A stretch of 64,000 nt of DNA from Blepharisma japonicum (GCA_949751835.1 CATKHK010000092.1:104328-168327); one strand, 5' to 3'; numbered from the stretch's first letter, positions 21,595-32,898 are shown. Made by a program: numbers and translations. Notes: a model not told the origin generated them from the letters alone.

Positions 21595-21838
21595 AATGTG
21601 TAGAAATATGAAGACAAAATCAAAAAGTGCAATTTAATTAGTTTAATTGCTCTATATAATTATCTATATTATTCAAAAATTTTCTGCCAAAATAATATTT
21701 TATTATTTATTAAAATGTGGAGATATATATGTAATTTTTGTTTTTAAATAAATAATAGAAAGCATTTATTTAGTAATTTTAATGTTTAAAAGTATCAAAA
21801 TAAACAATGAAATTATTTTTTATTAGAACTCAGTATAA

Positions 21839-22399
21839 TTAGGTTACAAGCCATTGAATGCATCCTAAGCATCCTTTTCTCTTGACTGGAATCAGATTGA
21901 TCTTTGGATGTATTTCATCTAAAAGCATTTCAAAGCATTTTGATATATTAGTTCCAAGCTTTGCAGAGACCTCTATATAAGGCACACAGCACTTATCTGC
22001 AAGCATTTGTCCAGTTTCAGGCAAAACTTTTCTTTCAGATTCCAAGTCGCTCTTGTTACCGACAATGATCATTGGCACTTTAGTTAAATTTTTTTGGCTC
22101 AAAATTCGATATCTAAATTCTGAAATTTTATGCAAACTTGTTTCTTTTGTAACATCAAAAATACATAAAAATCCTAAAGATTTTTCAATAATATCAGTAA
22201 AATCTGTTATAAGTCCTTCATCACTGGCTGTTTCATTGATTTCTAATGAATAAAAACTCTTTTGATGAACAAACGGCTTGATGTAACTGCAAGATATAGT
22301 AGGTATATAATCTTCATCATAGTAATTTGATACAAATCGGTTGCATATCCTACTTTTACCTACTTCTGTATCCCCAAATATTCCTATTGAGAAGTTCAT
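21839..22399 (-). CDS. Divergent Ras/Rab-like small GTPase
   Basis: The product is 186 aa. P-loop GDTEVGKSR, NKSDLE (G4) and EVSAK (G5) are clear. The G3 motif DxxGQ is replaced by NETASDEG, so the catalytic Gln is missing and nucleotide hydrolysis is probably slow. The C-terminus ends KRKGCLGCIQWLVT: two cysteines, but not a clean CAAX or CC prenylation ending. It could be an unusual Rab-like regulator. The cargo or pathway cannot be inferred. Confidence 0.85.
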   Translation of the reverse strand: MNFSIGIFGDTEVGKSRICNRFVSNYYDEDYIPTISCSYIKPFVHQKSFYSLEINETASDEGLITDFTDIIEKSLGFLCIFDVTKETSLHKISEFRYRILSQKNLTKVPMIIVGNKSDLESERKVLPETGQMLADKCCVPYIEVSAKLGTNISKCFEMLLDEIHPKINLIPVKRKGCLGCIQWLVT

Positions 22400-22664
22400 C
22401 AGAGAGCCAAAGATATTTTTTGAATAAAATTATAAGATTTCCATATAAAGATGAATTTTTTGAAATTTATTATGCTTACATAAAATATATCATATTTCTA
22501 AAATTTCGAATATTTGGAAAATATTATTATAGATTAATTAACTTACTACAAAATCTGCTATAATTTGCTAATAAAATTAATACAAATATCATAGGCAGCT
22601 GAATTCTGAAGAGATAAAAAATGCCTCAATATCTTTTATACCAATTCGTTAAGATTATAATATA

Positions 22665-23867
22665 ATGGCAAGCAATCCTCATTGCCCTCCTCACATCAAA
22701 GCATTGCTCCAAGACCTGAAAAAATCGCATAGCGATACTTCTCAGGTCTTAAAAAACTACATATCTTATTTGGCATCTGACACAACTTTATTTTACATTT
22801 ACCTCAACTTAGGATACTCTCCTGAGCACGGAACATTCCTAAGTATTCCATCTCAGGCTGATGTTTTGCTGCAAATTTCAAAGGAATTTCAAGACCCAAT
22901 TCAGAATGACTTGGATTTTTTTTCTAATCAAAATAATACGCCTACAACTGATTGCAATAGCATCATTCGAGAAGAATTTTTGAGAACTTTTTATGAAAAT
23001 AATATTGGGATATTGTCAGAGCCAACAGAACTTGGGTTAAAAGAGCCAAGTGGCGATACATATAATTTTGAAGGTGGGACTATAACACCGGCATGAAGTA
23101 AAGTTTCATCCCCAATCCCATCTAAAATTATGTCTTCTTTTACACCTCTTACTCCTTTACATAGACAAATCCAATCTGATCAAAACACTCCACGCATGAA
23201 TAGAGGGCTTAAAGTCCTCAGTCTACGTGTAAAAGACATTATCTGCCAAAAAGGCTTTTCTTGCTATAAAGAAGTAGCTGATGAATTAATTAAAGAAATG
23301 GAGCTTAGTGATGAAATTGATAGAGAAAAAGAAGAAAAAAATATTCTGCGAAGAGTTTATGATGCATTAAATGTATTAATTGCGTGCGATATGGTGAGGA
23401 AAAAAGATAATAGATACTATTGAAAAGGAATTACACAAGAAATCCCTGAAAAAACCCAAATTAAAGCAAATCCAAAAGAAAACGAATTACAATTAGCAAT
23501 AGAAGGGAAAAGAGAAAGGCTAAAAGATATTGCAAATCGGTTTTATGCTGCTAAAGAGTTAATCAGAAGAAACAAACAAATTATTAACAATGGCGACTCA
23601 ATTCCTTTCCCATTCATTGTTGTCGCTACAGAAGAAAACGGTAACAATAAAGTATGCTTTATATAGGTAAATATCGAATTTAATAGAGCAAAAACAGAAG
23701 TTTCCATTAAATTCCAAAAAGAAATCAAAATGTTCGGGGACTTAGACATTGTCGTTAAAATGGATTTTCAAAAAGCAGCATACCGCAGGACCGATATTCC
23801 ACCTGAACTTTTAGGCTTGATTTCTATGAAAAGTCCAATTAGGATTGTTAAAAAATTAATTTTGTAA
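22665..23867 (+). CDS. DP-type E2F partner transcription factor
   Basis: Exons 22665-23651 and 23667-23867 encode 395 aa. A 15-nt intron (GTATGCTTTATATAG, 23652-23666) restores GNNK-VNIEFNRAK. Two TGA codons are Trp (TPAWSKVS and YYWKGI). After a 170-aa N-terminal region comes the winged-helix DNA-binding domain at about 180-255 (GLKVLSLRVKDIICQKG, YKEVADELIKEM, RRVYDALNVL), followed by a coiled dimerisation region and a DP-like C-terminal fold. DP proteins heterodimerise with E2F to drive S-phase genes. The next gene starts 8 nt after this stop. Confidence 0.9.
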
Positions 23868-23875
23868 TTATTATA

Positions 23876-25403
23876 ATGGGAGAAATTGCTGGAATTTTAA
23901 TGACTTCTGGAGGATGCATTGCAGTGCAATCTAAACATACAGTACCTATAACTGTAGCTCACAGCTTGTGTAGAGAATTAATAAGCAGTTTGGCTAAAAA
24001 CGAAGAGCAGGAAAAAAATGGGCAAGTGATAATGAAAACATTTCGTGGGCATTATGTAATAAGCAATGATGTAGTGATAATGGTATTTGCAACAATTACA
24101 GAAAATCCATTTGTCGCTGAAGATTGTTTAGCAAAAATCAAAGAAATTTTGCTTAGTCTTAGCAAAGGTAACGAAATAAAACCTGAAAACTTAATTAAAA
24201 AAATCACAGAAATCAATTATGCTTTAGAAGACTGCTTATACTCCTTAAACCCTTACGGAAGGCTTGGAAAATGTGAATTATTTACAATTTCAAAACCTCT
24301 GCAAAATTGCTTTTCTGTTTTACAAAGCCAAAACTCCAATCTAATTTATAACAGCAAGCCTTGAACTGAAGAAGACAATATTTTAACTTCAGCCAAAGCA
24401 AAAGCACAAAATCAGCTTAAACATGAAGAAAAATTAATTTCATTGAAATTCACAATTCCTATACAGTCAGAAATCCAGCCACCCCAAGCCATGGTTCATC
24501 CATTTGCTTATCAATTTATCGAGGAAAATGTTCCGACTCTAACTCCCTCAAACTCAAAAGTAATAGAGTCTGGCCCATCTTCTAATGATTTATCATTTTT
24601 ACCATCAACTCCTATACAAAATCAACAGAAAAAACCAGCCCAAATTCCTCAAATTAAACCTAACTTAAGAATTACAATAATGGTAAGATGTAACCAGTTT
24701 TCAGGAAAAGGCTTTAGTTGCATTTCAAGATAACAAAATTAGAAACATGAGAGTTGTAGGACAATTAGGATTGGAAATCCCAGAAATGGCAGCGGCTTTT
24801 CAAGAGTCAAGCTTAAACATAAGAATGACAAATATAAATTGGGATGATAAGACAAAAATAGCGAAAAGAATGTGTGTGGAGGGGATTCAAGAAATCGACC
24901 CTTATGTGTATAAACTAAATTTGAAAAATTTTGAAAAATCAAGTGCGATTATTGAGTATATTGTAGCACCAACAACGATAAATATAAAAAATTTCCCTTT
25001 GTATACAGCCTATAATATGTCCCAAACATCAGAATTTGAGCATCTATTACAGTTAAAATACCAAGTTAATCAAAATTGGAAAAGTTCACTTGAAGATATA
25101 AACTTCACGATAGCATTGACTGACTCACAAGCAGAACTTATTGAAGCTAATTCAAGAGGAGAGTTAATTACTGGAAATTTGGAATGAAAATCATCAAAAT
25201 TAACGACTTCACAGAAAGGTATACTTGAAGCAAGAATTAATTCGAGACTAGCCTGTGGTATAGACCATATTAAAATTTCATTTAAATCTAGAGAAACTTT
25301 GCTATCTGATATAGATGCAGTTTTTTCTCAAGAAAATGAAGTTGAGAGCACACCAGCTGCCAAAAGGCTGCTAGTAGAAGTAATTATATCACCAAATTCT
25401 TAA
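23876..25403 (+). CDS. Coatomer delta-like / adaptor medium-subunit-like protein
   Basis: Exons 23876-24682 and 24705-25403 encode 501 aa, close to delta-COP length. The 22-nt intron (GTAAGATGTAACCAGTTTTCAG split at 24683-24704) is the only GT-AG choice giving a continuous frame: ITIM-EKALVAFQDNKIRNM aligns with the start of the delta-COP mu-homology domain (IKIEEKISLTCGRDGGLQNM). The N-terminus (about 1-140) is longin-like. A linker follows, then the C-terminal MHD including FPLYTAYN and LEDINFTIAL. TGA is Trp in SKPWTEED and NLEWKSS. COPI retrieval from the Golgi is the likely role; a TSET medium subunit is the main alternative. Confidence 0.7.
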
Positions 25404-25530
25404 TATAATTCTAAATTTCAGAATATTTTTTTACTTAAAATCATTCCCATTTTTCATAATTATAATAATAATCTGAGATGATTTTAAAATGCATTTAATT
25501 ACAATTATCTAATTTTATTTAAAATCTAGA

Positions 25531-25989
25531 TTATCCTGTAGCCTTATATGCTTCTTCATCTTTTCCTTTTAAAAATAAAGATTTAGGTTTCACCAATTTT
25601 GAATAAATCTGGTGAATATTCAAATCAGGAGTTGTCAAAGAAGCGCTCCTATAATTTTTTGCTTCTTTTATTTTTGGCAAAGTAATTTTTATATGCGAAA
25701 TCTTTTTATTTCTTTTAGATAATAGTGAAATTTTAGGAAATAATCCTTTTGAAGACGATTTATTGTCCAAAACCTGAATATTTTTAGTAGAAAATGCTCT
25801 TGTTGTAGATGATAAAGGTAGCAATTTTGTATCTGGGAATGAAGTAACAGCTATATGATCAATATAATATTCCTTATTAAGCTTGCATCAAGATCGAACC
25901 CTTAATGGCTGCTTTGACATTAAATAGTGAAGCCTGACTTGCTCTTGGTTTGCATTTTCTTGTATATCATACCTTGATGAAATTTGCAT
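25531..25989 (-). CDS. Hypothetical basic protein (152 aa)
   Basis: The frame is read through one TGA-Trp (VRSWCKLNKEYY) from ATG 25989 (MQISSRYDIQ) to TAA 25531. It is Ser/Lys-rich with a basic middle (SLLSKRNKKISHIKITLPK). No domain or membrane segment is seen. It lies 60 bp downstream of the eL31 gene's stop on the same strand. Confidence 0.65.
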
Positions 25990-26049
25990 TTTTTTACAAT
26001 TATTGGTTTTATCATATTAAAGCTAAGAAATGATAAATAAATTAAAAAG

Positions 26050-26397
26050 TTATTCGCTCTCAACTTTTTCTGGTCTTAATCCTTCAAAAGAATCGACTGG
26101 CAAATATCTGACCAAGGTATAAAGTTCTTCTCCTGCAGTTTCTTCCTCTGTGCGCTTTCTTTCCATTCTTACTCTGACTCTGAATGGGACATGCTTGATT
26201 CCTCTTGACCATAAGAAATTGTTGAGGTGATAATCAATTCTCACATCTTTAGTTTTCATGACTCTTTGGGCAAAGTCTTTTATTACTCTGATGGATTTAG
26301 GAGCACGCTTCTTCAGGTTTGTGTGATGGAGGCGCTTGTGGAGGTGAATTGTATAGTCACGTGTCACAGGCTCTAATTCCTTGGTTTCTTTGACCAT
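26050..26397 (-). CDS. RPL31: Ribosomal protein eL31
   Basis: The product is 115 aa, normal for the family. It contains RDYTIHLHKRLH, KKRAPKSIRVIKDFAQ, DVRIDYHLNNFLWSRGIK, PFRVRVRMERKR and YTLVRYLPVDSFEGL, the eL31 signature order. It is a large-subunit protein at the rim of the exit tunnel and interacts with nascent-chain factors. No intron is present. Confidence 0.97.
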   Translation of the reverse strand: MVKETKELEPVTRDYTIHLHKRLHHTNLKKRAPKSIRVIKDFAQRVMKTKDVRIDYHLNNFLWSRGIKHVPFRVRVRMERKRTEEETAGEELYTLVRYLPVDSFEGLRPEKVESE

Positions 26398-26490
26398 ATT
26401 TTATGACTATCACGTAAACTTAATAATCAACTAAGGAAAAGCAAATTATTCAACTATTTGCTTGTAATCCCATATATTAACTATTAATTT

Positions 26491-27642
26491 TTACCTGTTC
26501 TTATGGATAACTCTTGGCCCTTCTTCATCCCAGTTAAATTTATAAACCCAAGTCTCAGGGCTCAACTTCATGATTCGAGCCAAGGCTGTAGCTCCTAAAT
26601 ACACTAAATATTTTCTATAAGGTGGATCTTCCACATTAATTTTGATTCCTTTCGATTTCGTTCCACCTCTCATTGCTTTATGCATCGCTGTTACATCTTT
26701 TTTAATCCTAGTAGAAATTCCAGGCAACATAGTTGTCCCTCCTGATAGTAAAATTGAGTTAAAAAGCCCAGCTCTTAAATCCATAGGAGAATTCATAATG
26801 GACTTAAAAATCATATCTGAGAGTCCTTCACTATCTTTTCCAGCAAGATAAGGACTGAATAAGAGTTCTCCACATTCAAAACGTTCTTGGCCAACTTTAA
26901 TCCAAGTGCCGTCAGGGAGTTTATAATCTTCTTCTAAAACTGTGGTTTCTTTGGCAAGTTTTCTTTCTTCAGAAAGGTTGCAGCTGACATAGCATAATTT
27001 TTCTTTTATTTCTCTTACAGTCTCAAAATCGGCCGATGTATGAAAACTGTATCCTCTGATAAGCAGCAATTTAATTAGTTGGTCTGTAAGATGACGCCCT
27101 GCTAAATTCATTCTTGCGATAGCGTGCTTATTTACGACTCCTTCAGAAACTGGAATACAATGAGTCACACCATCTCCTGAATCTACCACAAGCCCAGTCA
27201 TATATCCCATTGCATACAATGATAATGTTGCTTGAACTTGGACATCCAAAGCAAGAAACCCGAACTTTTCAAACATTATTTCTGCCATCTTCTCTCTATT
27301 TTTAAGTGGGTTCATTGGAGCTTCTGTTAATAATAAAGGAGTGCGTGACCTATCCATGCGTTCAAACTTCTGAAAAGTATAAGCCCAGATTTTTTCCATA
27401 GCGTCCCAATCTTTGACAACTCCTTCTTCCATTGGACGAGTGATTTCAAGTGCTGATCGGTATGGCTCTACATCAAAACCAATATACTCGCCACTTAGGT
27501 TTAATGATTTGTCAGCAAGTTCTTCATAATGAGGATTTGGGATGCCTATCATTGAAGGAACGCTTCATTCAGGGAAGTTGCTGGTACATCGGCCGGTTTT
27601 TAAGGATCCAGTTCCATTGTCACATATGAGAGGTTCTTCCAT
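26491..27642 (-). CDS. ARP2: Actin-related protein 2 (Arp2)
   Basis: The product is 383 aa, read through a TGA-Trp near the N-terminus (SNFPEWSVPSMIG). Actin-fold landmarks: DNGTG, LLTEAPMNP, GLVVDSGDGVTH, SADFETVREIKEKLCYV, LLSGGTTMLPG and EDPPYRKYLVYLGA. The DPPxRK segment and ADFETVR favour Arp2 over actin. Arp2 with Arp3 nucleates branched actin filaments. The first phosphate loop reads DNGTGSLKTGRCTSNFP, where Arp2 usually has VKCGYAG, so nucleotide binding may be altered. Confidence 0.9.
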
Positions 27643-28221
27643 ATTATTATCATTTAATCAACACAAAGTGCAAAATTTCTATATTGTTTGAATTGGAAGG
27701 AATGATTTTTGAAAATAATGAAGATTTAAAGAAAAATTGCTGAAAAGAGAAATCAATCTTTTGGTTTGGAGATGAATATATCAAAATGGTAGGTCATTTA
27801 GCATCAATAAATATTTAATGTCTCTAATTACAATAATTTCAAACTATATAAGTAATCAGAAATGATTTAACAGTAGCAATGCACCATTTACACTATATAG
27901 CAAATCTTTGTTTCTTTTTTAATTATTAGTTATAGATAGAATATATTAATTAGTTCAATTGAGAAATTTTATAAATATAAAATGTTTCATATTATATAAT
28001 GCATACTTTAATTTTTCCCTGATTTTTATTTTATTTATGGAAATATTTGCCAAATAATATTCTAAAAAAGCATTTATCTTGATTGAAATTTTAAAAGTCT
28101 TTTCAAAAAAAATGCTTTTCTTATATTTTTTTCATATATGAATAAGTCTTACTAACCATAAAATTAGCAAATTTATTTCTAAGTGTAAAAACTCTGTATT
28201 ACCAATGAGAAGAATATACCA
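27643..28221. other. Intergenic, divergent promoters
   Basis: There are 580 bp of very AT-rich sequence between divergent Arp2 and the next gene. No ORF or RNA is recognised. Confidence 0.4.
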
Positions 28222-28923
28222 ATGTGGAGATTTGTAAAAATGTCAAATAAATCATCAGGATACCTAGTGTCAATTTTCGGCTGTTGCAAAAGAACAAAAC
28301 GCAATGCAGTAAGTATCGAAAGCAGAGAATCATATCAAAACAACCGTACAGTGGTAGCTCAAAATGTGCACACTCAAACCAGTAAAAATGCTAAAAGCCA
28401 CAGAAGTCTTAACGAAGGGAAGGACCTAATCAGTACACCGTCTTCCTTTAAGCCAGTTATAGTTGTTAAAAAAGGGTCAAATTTCGAGCCACAATCCCCA
28501 GCTACAGCAGACACTAAAATAAATATTCAAAAATCAGCCAGTTTGGGTCTATCAATTCCCTCTGCCTTCCAAAACGACTCTATCGACTCAATTCCACTAG
28601 AAAGCAGCCAAGAAGGCTTAGTATCTTCACGCACATTTCAGCAAATATTTAAAGATTCAAGCAGTAGTATCTCTTGAAGCAAGTCCTATTCAAAGCTAAA
28701 TCCTCTCCCAAACCCTTTTGTATGTGATAGTAATTTTTTAAGACCAAAATTAAAACCTGTAACACCAGAGTCTTTTTCTAAGAAAATACCTGGGTCGAGC
28801 AGGAATATTAAAAGAAGGGAATTAACTGACTATTTAACTAGAGAACCTTTTATGAAAAGCAATGAAGAACTGCCCAAAATAAATGCAAGGTTCTTTAAAG
28901 AGTCCAAAAAGTTGGATGTATAA
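28222..28923 (+). CDS. Hypothetical Ser-rich protein (233 aa)
   Basis: The frame runs from ATG 28222 through one TGA-Trp (SSSISWSKSY) to TAA 28921. A hydrophobic/Cys patch near the N-terminus (YLVSIFGCCKRTKR) could be a palmitoylated membrane anchor followed by a basic stretch. The remainder is disordered, rich in Ser, Lys and Pro. An alternative start is the second Met (MSNKSSG). No domain is recognised. Confidence 0.7.
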
Positions 28924-29122
28924 AAATTATAAATTTATGTTCATATTGGTACTGTAGAATAATTTACTACCAATAAAATTTATTAATAAGTTTAATGCCA
29001 AAAAATAATTGCATAACTCTTATCCAAATTTGAAAAAATTGAAAAATGAAAACATAATAACTCGATGTTCTCTAAGGTGAACAAAATCCATAAGATGGCA
29101 AAACTTGAAGAATTAATAAATG

Positions 29123-30602
29123 ATGTTTTATTTCTTTTTATTCGCATCAATTTGGCACGGTTACTCTTTGCCCCCATTCCAGAACGGTATCAGTATACCT
29201 GTATTCAAAAAGAGCTCATCCACTGAACTCAACAGCCATAAAAACGTATAAACTACATAGAACCAATATTCCGTCGAAATAAATATTGGAAGTCCTGTTC
29301 AAACCTTTAGTGTCCTTTTGGATACAGCTGAATCCGTAATTTTTATTCAGTGACTTTGGGTTGTTTCTGACGAATGCCAAAATTGCCAGCCAATATCAAG
29401 ATCATTTTCTCCATCAAAATCAGACACTTATACAAGCACAGCTCTGTCAACAATTATTGACGTAAACTTTAACTTAGGTTCTGAACTCAACAGCAGGTGG
29501 TACAATTGGGACTGACTGGGTGTGGATTTGGGAATCCCTTGACGTTGAACAATTTTTTGTTCTTATCGATGAAAATTTCATAGACATAGAAACTTTCTTC
29601 GCAGACGGAGTTTTAGGCCTTGGCTTCAGCCAACTGAGCAGCGGCTATTCTAATTTTATAGAGACCTTGAAAATTAAGGGCGCTATTGATCATGCAATGT
29701 TTTCATTGTATTTAAGCTCAAAAGGAGATGATGTGGAAGATGCGATTCATTCTAATTTGATATTAGGAGGATACGATTTAGAAAAATATTCTTGGGAAAC
29801 TCAGCTTACTTATTTGAATATTTCAAACACCTCTGGTTACTGGGAAGTCCCATTAACAGCAGTCCATTTTGATACGGGACTTGACATTGAAGCCAAAAGT
29901 GTTACTTTTGATATCGGAACTTCTATGATTTTAGCATCATTTCTTGACCATTCCACAATAAGAGATGCGTTTCGGTTCTATACTGGCTGTGCAGAAGATG
30001 CGGATAATTACATTTATTGTGATTGCCCTTTTCAAAATTTCACGAAGAGCTATCCAGATCTGACCTTTTTCTTAGGCGCTGCAGGCATAGAATTTAGAGT
30101 TTCCCCTTATCATTATTTCTATTGGAATGAGACAACTCAGCTTTGTTTATTATTAATTGGAGAAAATACAGGTGAAAATTGGGTACTGGGTGATGTGTTT
30201 TTAAGAGAGTATTATACAGTATGAAACATGGATGACTCTACTATTGGATTAGCCCGTGCAAAACTTGATAATGTTCCTAAAGAAAAAAGCTCTGGGGAAG
30301 GGCTGAGCTTGACATCAATTATTATGATTGTATCAGGAGCTGCAATATTAGGCATAATTGTAGCGGCAGTACTTTATAAAGTAACGAAAAATCAATTAAG
30401 GAAGAAGAAGGTGTCTTTGTCATCCGTAAGTGTACACTCTTCTGAGGTATTTCATTATAATGATCAATCCTCTTCCAATCCAAGTTTGGTAGAAAGTGTG
30501 AATGAGTTTTCATCAGATTCAATATTAAATGAACCTTTGGTTGAGATAAAGCCTGACTATATAGTAGTCCCAGCAAATTTATCACAATATGCTAAGAACT
30601 AA
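29123..30602 (+). CDS. Pepsin-family aspartic protease with C-terminal TM
   Basis: Four exons (29123-29245, 29261-29335, 29351-29461, 29478-30602) encode 477 aa. The three introns are 15, 15 and 16 nt, and each restores homology: NNQYSVEINIGSPVQTF, then DTAES-WLWVVSDEC, then STIID-VLNSTAGGTIGTDWV. The signal peptide is MFYFFLFASIWHGYS. Both catalytic aspartates are present, in DTAES (usually DTGSS) and FDIGTSM (usually DTGTS). The C-terminus has YYTVWNMDDSTIGLA, then a TM helix at about 395-420 and a cytoplasmic Ser-rich tail. It resembles membrane-bound vacuolar or surface aspartic proteases. The altered active-site residues may change activity. Confidence 0.92.
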
Positions 30603-30695
30603 GTCAAGATTATTAGAAATATTACTTTTTTATTAAAAATATAAATTGCCTATTTTATGAAAGAAATTAAATTAATTCTAATGCTAAATTATCTA

Positions 30696-31241
30696 TTAAA
30701 GGACATTGGTCATATCGTTTTTGCAGCTAAAAAGCCAAAGCCCCGCCAAGGTCGGCAACAAAGCCAACCCATACCTGCCAAGCGACTGATAAATTTGAAC
30801 GTCTTTCCAAGGTTTTTGGTTTATCCCGTAGGCCATTAGGAGTAAAATAGCTAAATAAGGGTAATTTAGCCAAGTTTCATGAGGATAGACAATTAATAAA
30901 CCATGCCAAGTAACTGGCGCCATACAAAACCAGGGATAATAGGGGAGTGACATAGCGGTAGGTAATCCAGCTAAAGTAATCAAATGATGAGATAGGAAGG
31001 AAAAATTGCAAGCATCTAGACGGTCATATTGCATTAATATATATATAGAGTCTAAACCGTAATAAAATATCATTGGACTCAATAGAACTCGGAATATTGT
31101 GTCAATGGTATAGGACTTCAAGGCCTTTTCATTTAACGTAAATACGCTTTCTTGGATTCTTAAACGGTAAAGTGTTAAAGCCACCAAAGGAATAAAAGAA
31201 TAGAAACTCCACCAATACCAAATTGTGGAATACCAGTTCAT
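30696..31241 (-). CDS. Multi-pass membrane protein, TLC-domain-like
   Basis: The product is 181 aa with five or six hydrophobic segments. FSFLSHHLITLAGLPTAM resembles the conserved His-His region of TLC proteins (ceramide synthase, TRAM and TMEM56 relatives), and the Tyr/Trp-rich ends fit that group. Other TLC motifs are unclear and the protein is short. A lipid-related role is tentative. It converges with the aspartic protease gene. Confidence 0.6.
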   Translation of the reverse strand: MNWYSTIWYWWSFYSFIPLVALTLYRLRIQESVFTLNEKALKSYTIDTIFRVLLSPMIFYYGLDSIYILMQYDRLDACNFSFLSHHLITLAGLPTAMSLPYYPWFCMAPVTWHGLLIVYPHETWLNYPYLAILLLMAYGINQKPWKDVQIYQSLGRYGLALLPTLAGLWLFSCKNDMTNVL

Positions 31242-31786
31242 TTTGATTCTATATGAAATGGCTTTTGATGGGTTTAGAGAATATGGATTTGATTAGGATG
31301 ACGTCTAATTAAAAAGAGAAACCATAGATTTTTATTAAGAAATTTAAAGGTTTTATAATGCTGATAAGAAGAAGTAGCATAAATAAACTTCTTAAGAAAA
31401 ATATTATTTATCAGTAAAATTTTGGTTCGAATTTGTGTGAAAGGTCTGAAAATGCATTTTATTATAAGATCTTGAGAGCTTATAGAGATAGAAGTCTTGC
31501 ATTTTCCAAGAATTTTCTAGAATAATAATTTCTAAATTTTTAAGAATTTTAGTGCTAGACTTCCTAACTTATTATAAAAGGAGTCAAAATAAAAAATAAA
31601 GCTATTGAATTGGTCAGTTTTTAATCAAGATCATGATAATCACACGTTCTTCTAATCATCATATAATTTTCTATTTCATTACCATATTTTTATTAAATCT
31701 TTTTATAAGCAGACATATATAAAATTCAGTTAAGCCTATTTAAAAAACCTATTTAAATATTCCCTATCCCCTCAAAATTGTTAATA
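31242..31786. other. Intergenic, divergent promoters
   Basis: This AT-rich spacer of about 545 bp lies upstream of the GEX1-like gene. No ORF or structure is recognised. Confidence 0.4.
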
Positions 31787-32866
31787 ATGATATTAATTCT
31801 TTTATTGGCATTAGTCTCCTCCCAGCCAATGAAGCTTGAAGACTTAAAATCTCGCATTGAGTCAGGTAAAGCCCATTACAATACCTATGCTTCTATTAGC
31901 AATTGTAATGAAAAAGTTATGCAATCTATGCTGAAAAAATGCGACGAAATGAATGAAGATATCCAGTCAGAGTTTGCTTTAAAATTAACGAACTGCCATT
32001 TAGAGCGCGTAGGATTTCCACAATATGACTGCAGTCCTAAAAACCTTACTAACTGCCATATGAAAATGGACCAGAACACGTTTTTGGCTTATACACAATT
32101 TTTTACTCATGCATTTGATCTGTGCGTTTATTTAAGCTTCACTGCTTGGCAGAGCAAAACTTCAAAAACGATACAAGGATTATCGGATTCTGCAGAAAAA
32201 GCGCTTTATGCACTTGATTTAGCAGAAAAAACTGCGAAAGAGATTCAATTGGAACAAGAATATGTCCAACGATGATTAGGAAAAATATATGACGGCATTA
32301 GCGAAATAGGGTATTTAGAAGAAATGATACTAGGTGAAGTATTTGATATAAAATCAATTCTTTTTTACATAGGATCATTCATCTTATGCATGCTTTTAAC
32401 ATCATGCCCAGAAACCTCAAACGCAAGAGTAAAACTTCTCTGATTATTCTGCTTAGAAATCATCATGGAAAAAATTTTATATTGATATTTTCCTTATCTC
32501 CGTCACATATCAGGTACAATTCGGATGATATTTTTAGTTTTATGCATCACAGTCATCATATGAAGTGTTAAAACTCACAAGCAATACGACAAAATGACTT
32601 ACGAAATCTTAAAAGAAACCCTCACAAAAATAGGTAAAAGTGCATTAGAAAGCATAACACCCCGATATTCTAGCATAAAACAACGCAAAGAGAAGCGTTA
32701 TATGCCATCCCCACTTAAAGAACAGTGCTCCCAAAGGCTTAAAAAAATCCCTGAAGTCCATTATTTCCTTGAAGAAGATGTGAAGCGAGTCAGACGAAAA
32801 AGCGATGGAAATCTTGCTGAGCTTTTTATGTCAATTACGTCAAAATCAGCTAAAAAAGAGGTTTAA
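31787..32866 (+). CDS. GEX1: GEX1/Kar5/Brambleberry nuclear membrane fusion protein
   Basis: The product is 359 aa from ATG 31787 (an upstream TTG is ignored), read through four TGA-Trp codons. The signal peptide is MILILLLALVSSQP. The Cys-rich ectodomain has the family pattern: FALKLTNCHLERVGFPQYDC, then NCHMKM, TFLAYTQFFTHAFDLC and TAWQSKT. A helical stretch and two or three TM segments (about 185-255) follow, with a basic tail. In yeast, plants, Chlamydomonas and Plasmodium this family acts at the nuclear envelope in karyogamy. Here it presumably serves pronuclear fusion at conjugation. It converges with the next gene, 32 bp away. Confidence 0.88.
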
Positions 32867-32898
32867 GTATTGGTAAATATTTTTAAATAGAAATACAT

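Noticed and set aside
23652-23666. Readthrough of TAG in the DP gene
   Set aside because: A standard 15-nt GT-AG intron removes it exactly and restores homology.
25880-25910. tRNA-like T-loop (GATCGAACCC)
   Set aside because: No cloverleaf can be drawn, and the sequence is coding for the 152-aa protein on the minus strand.
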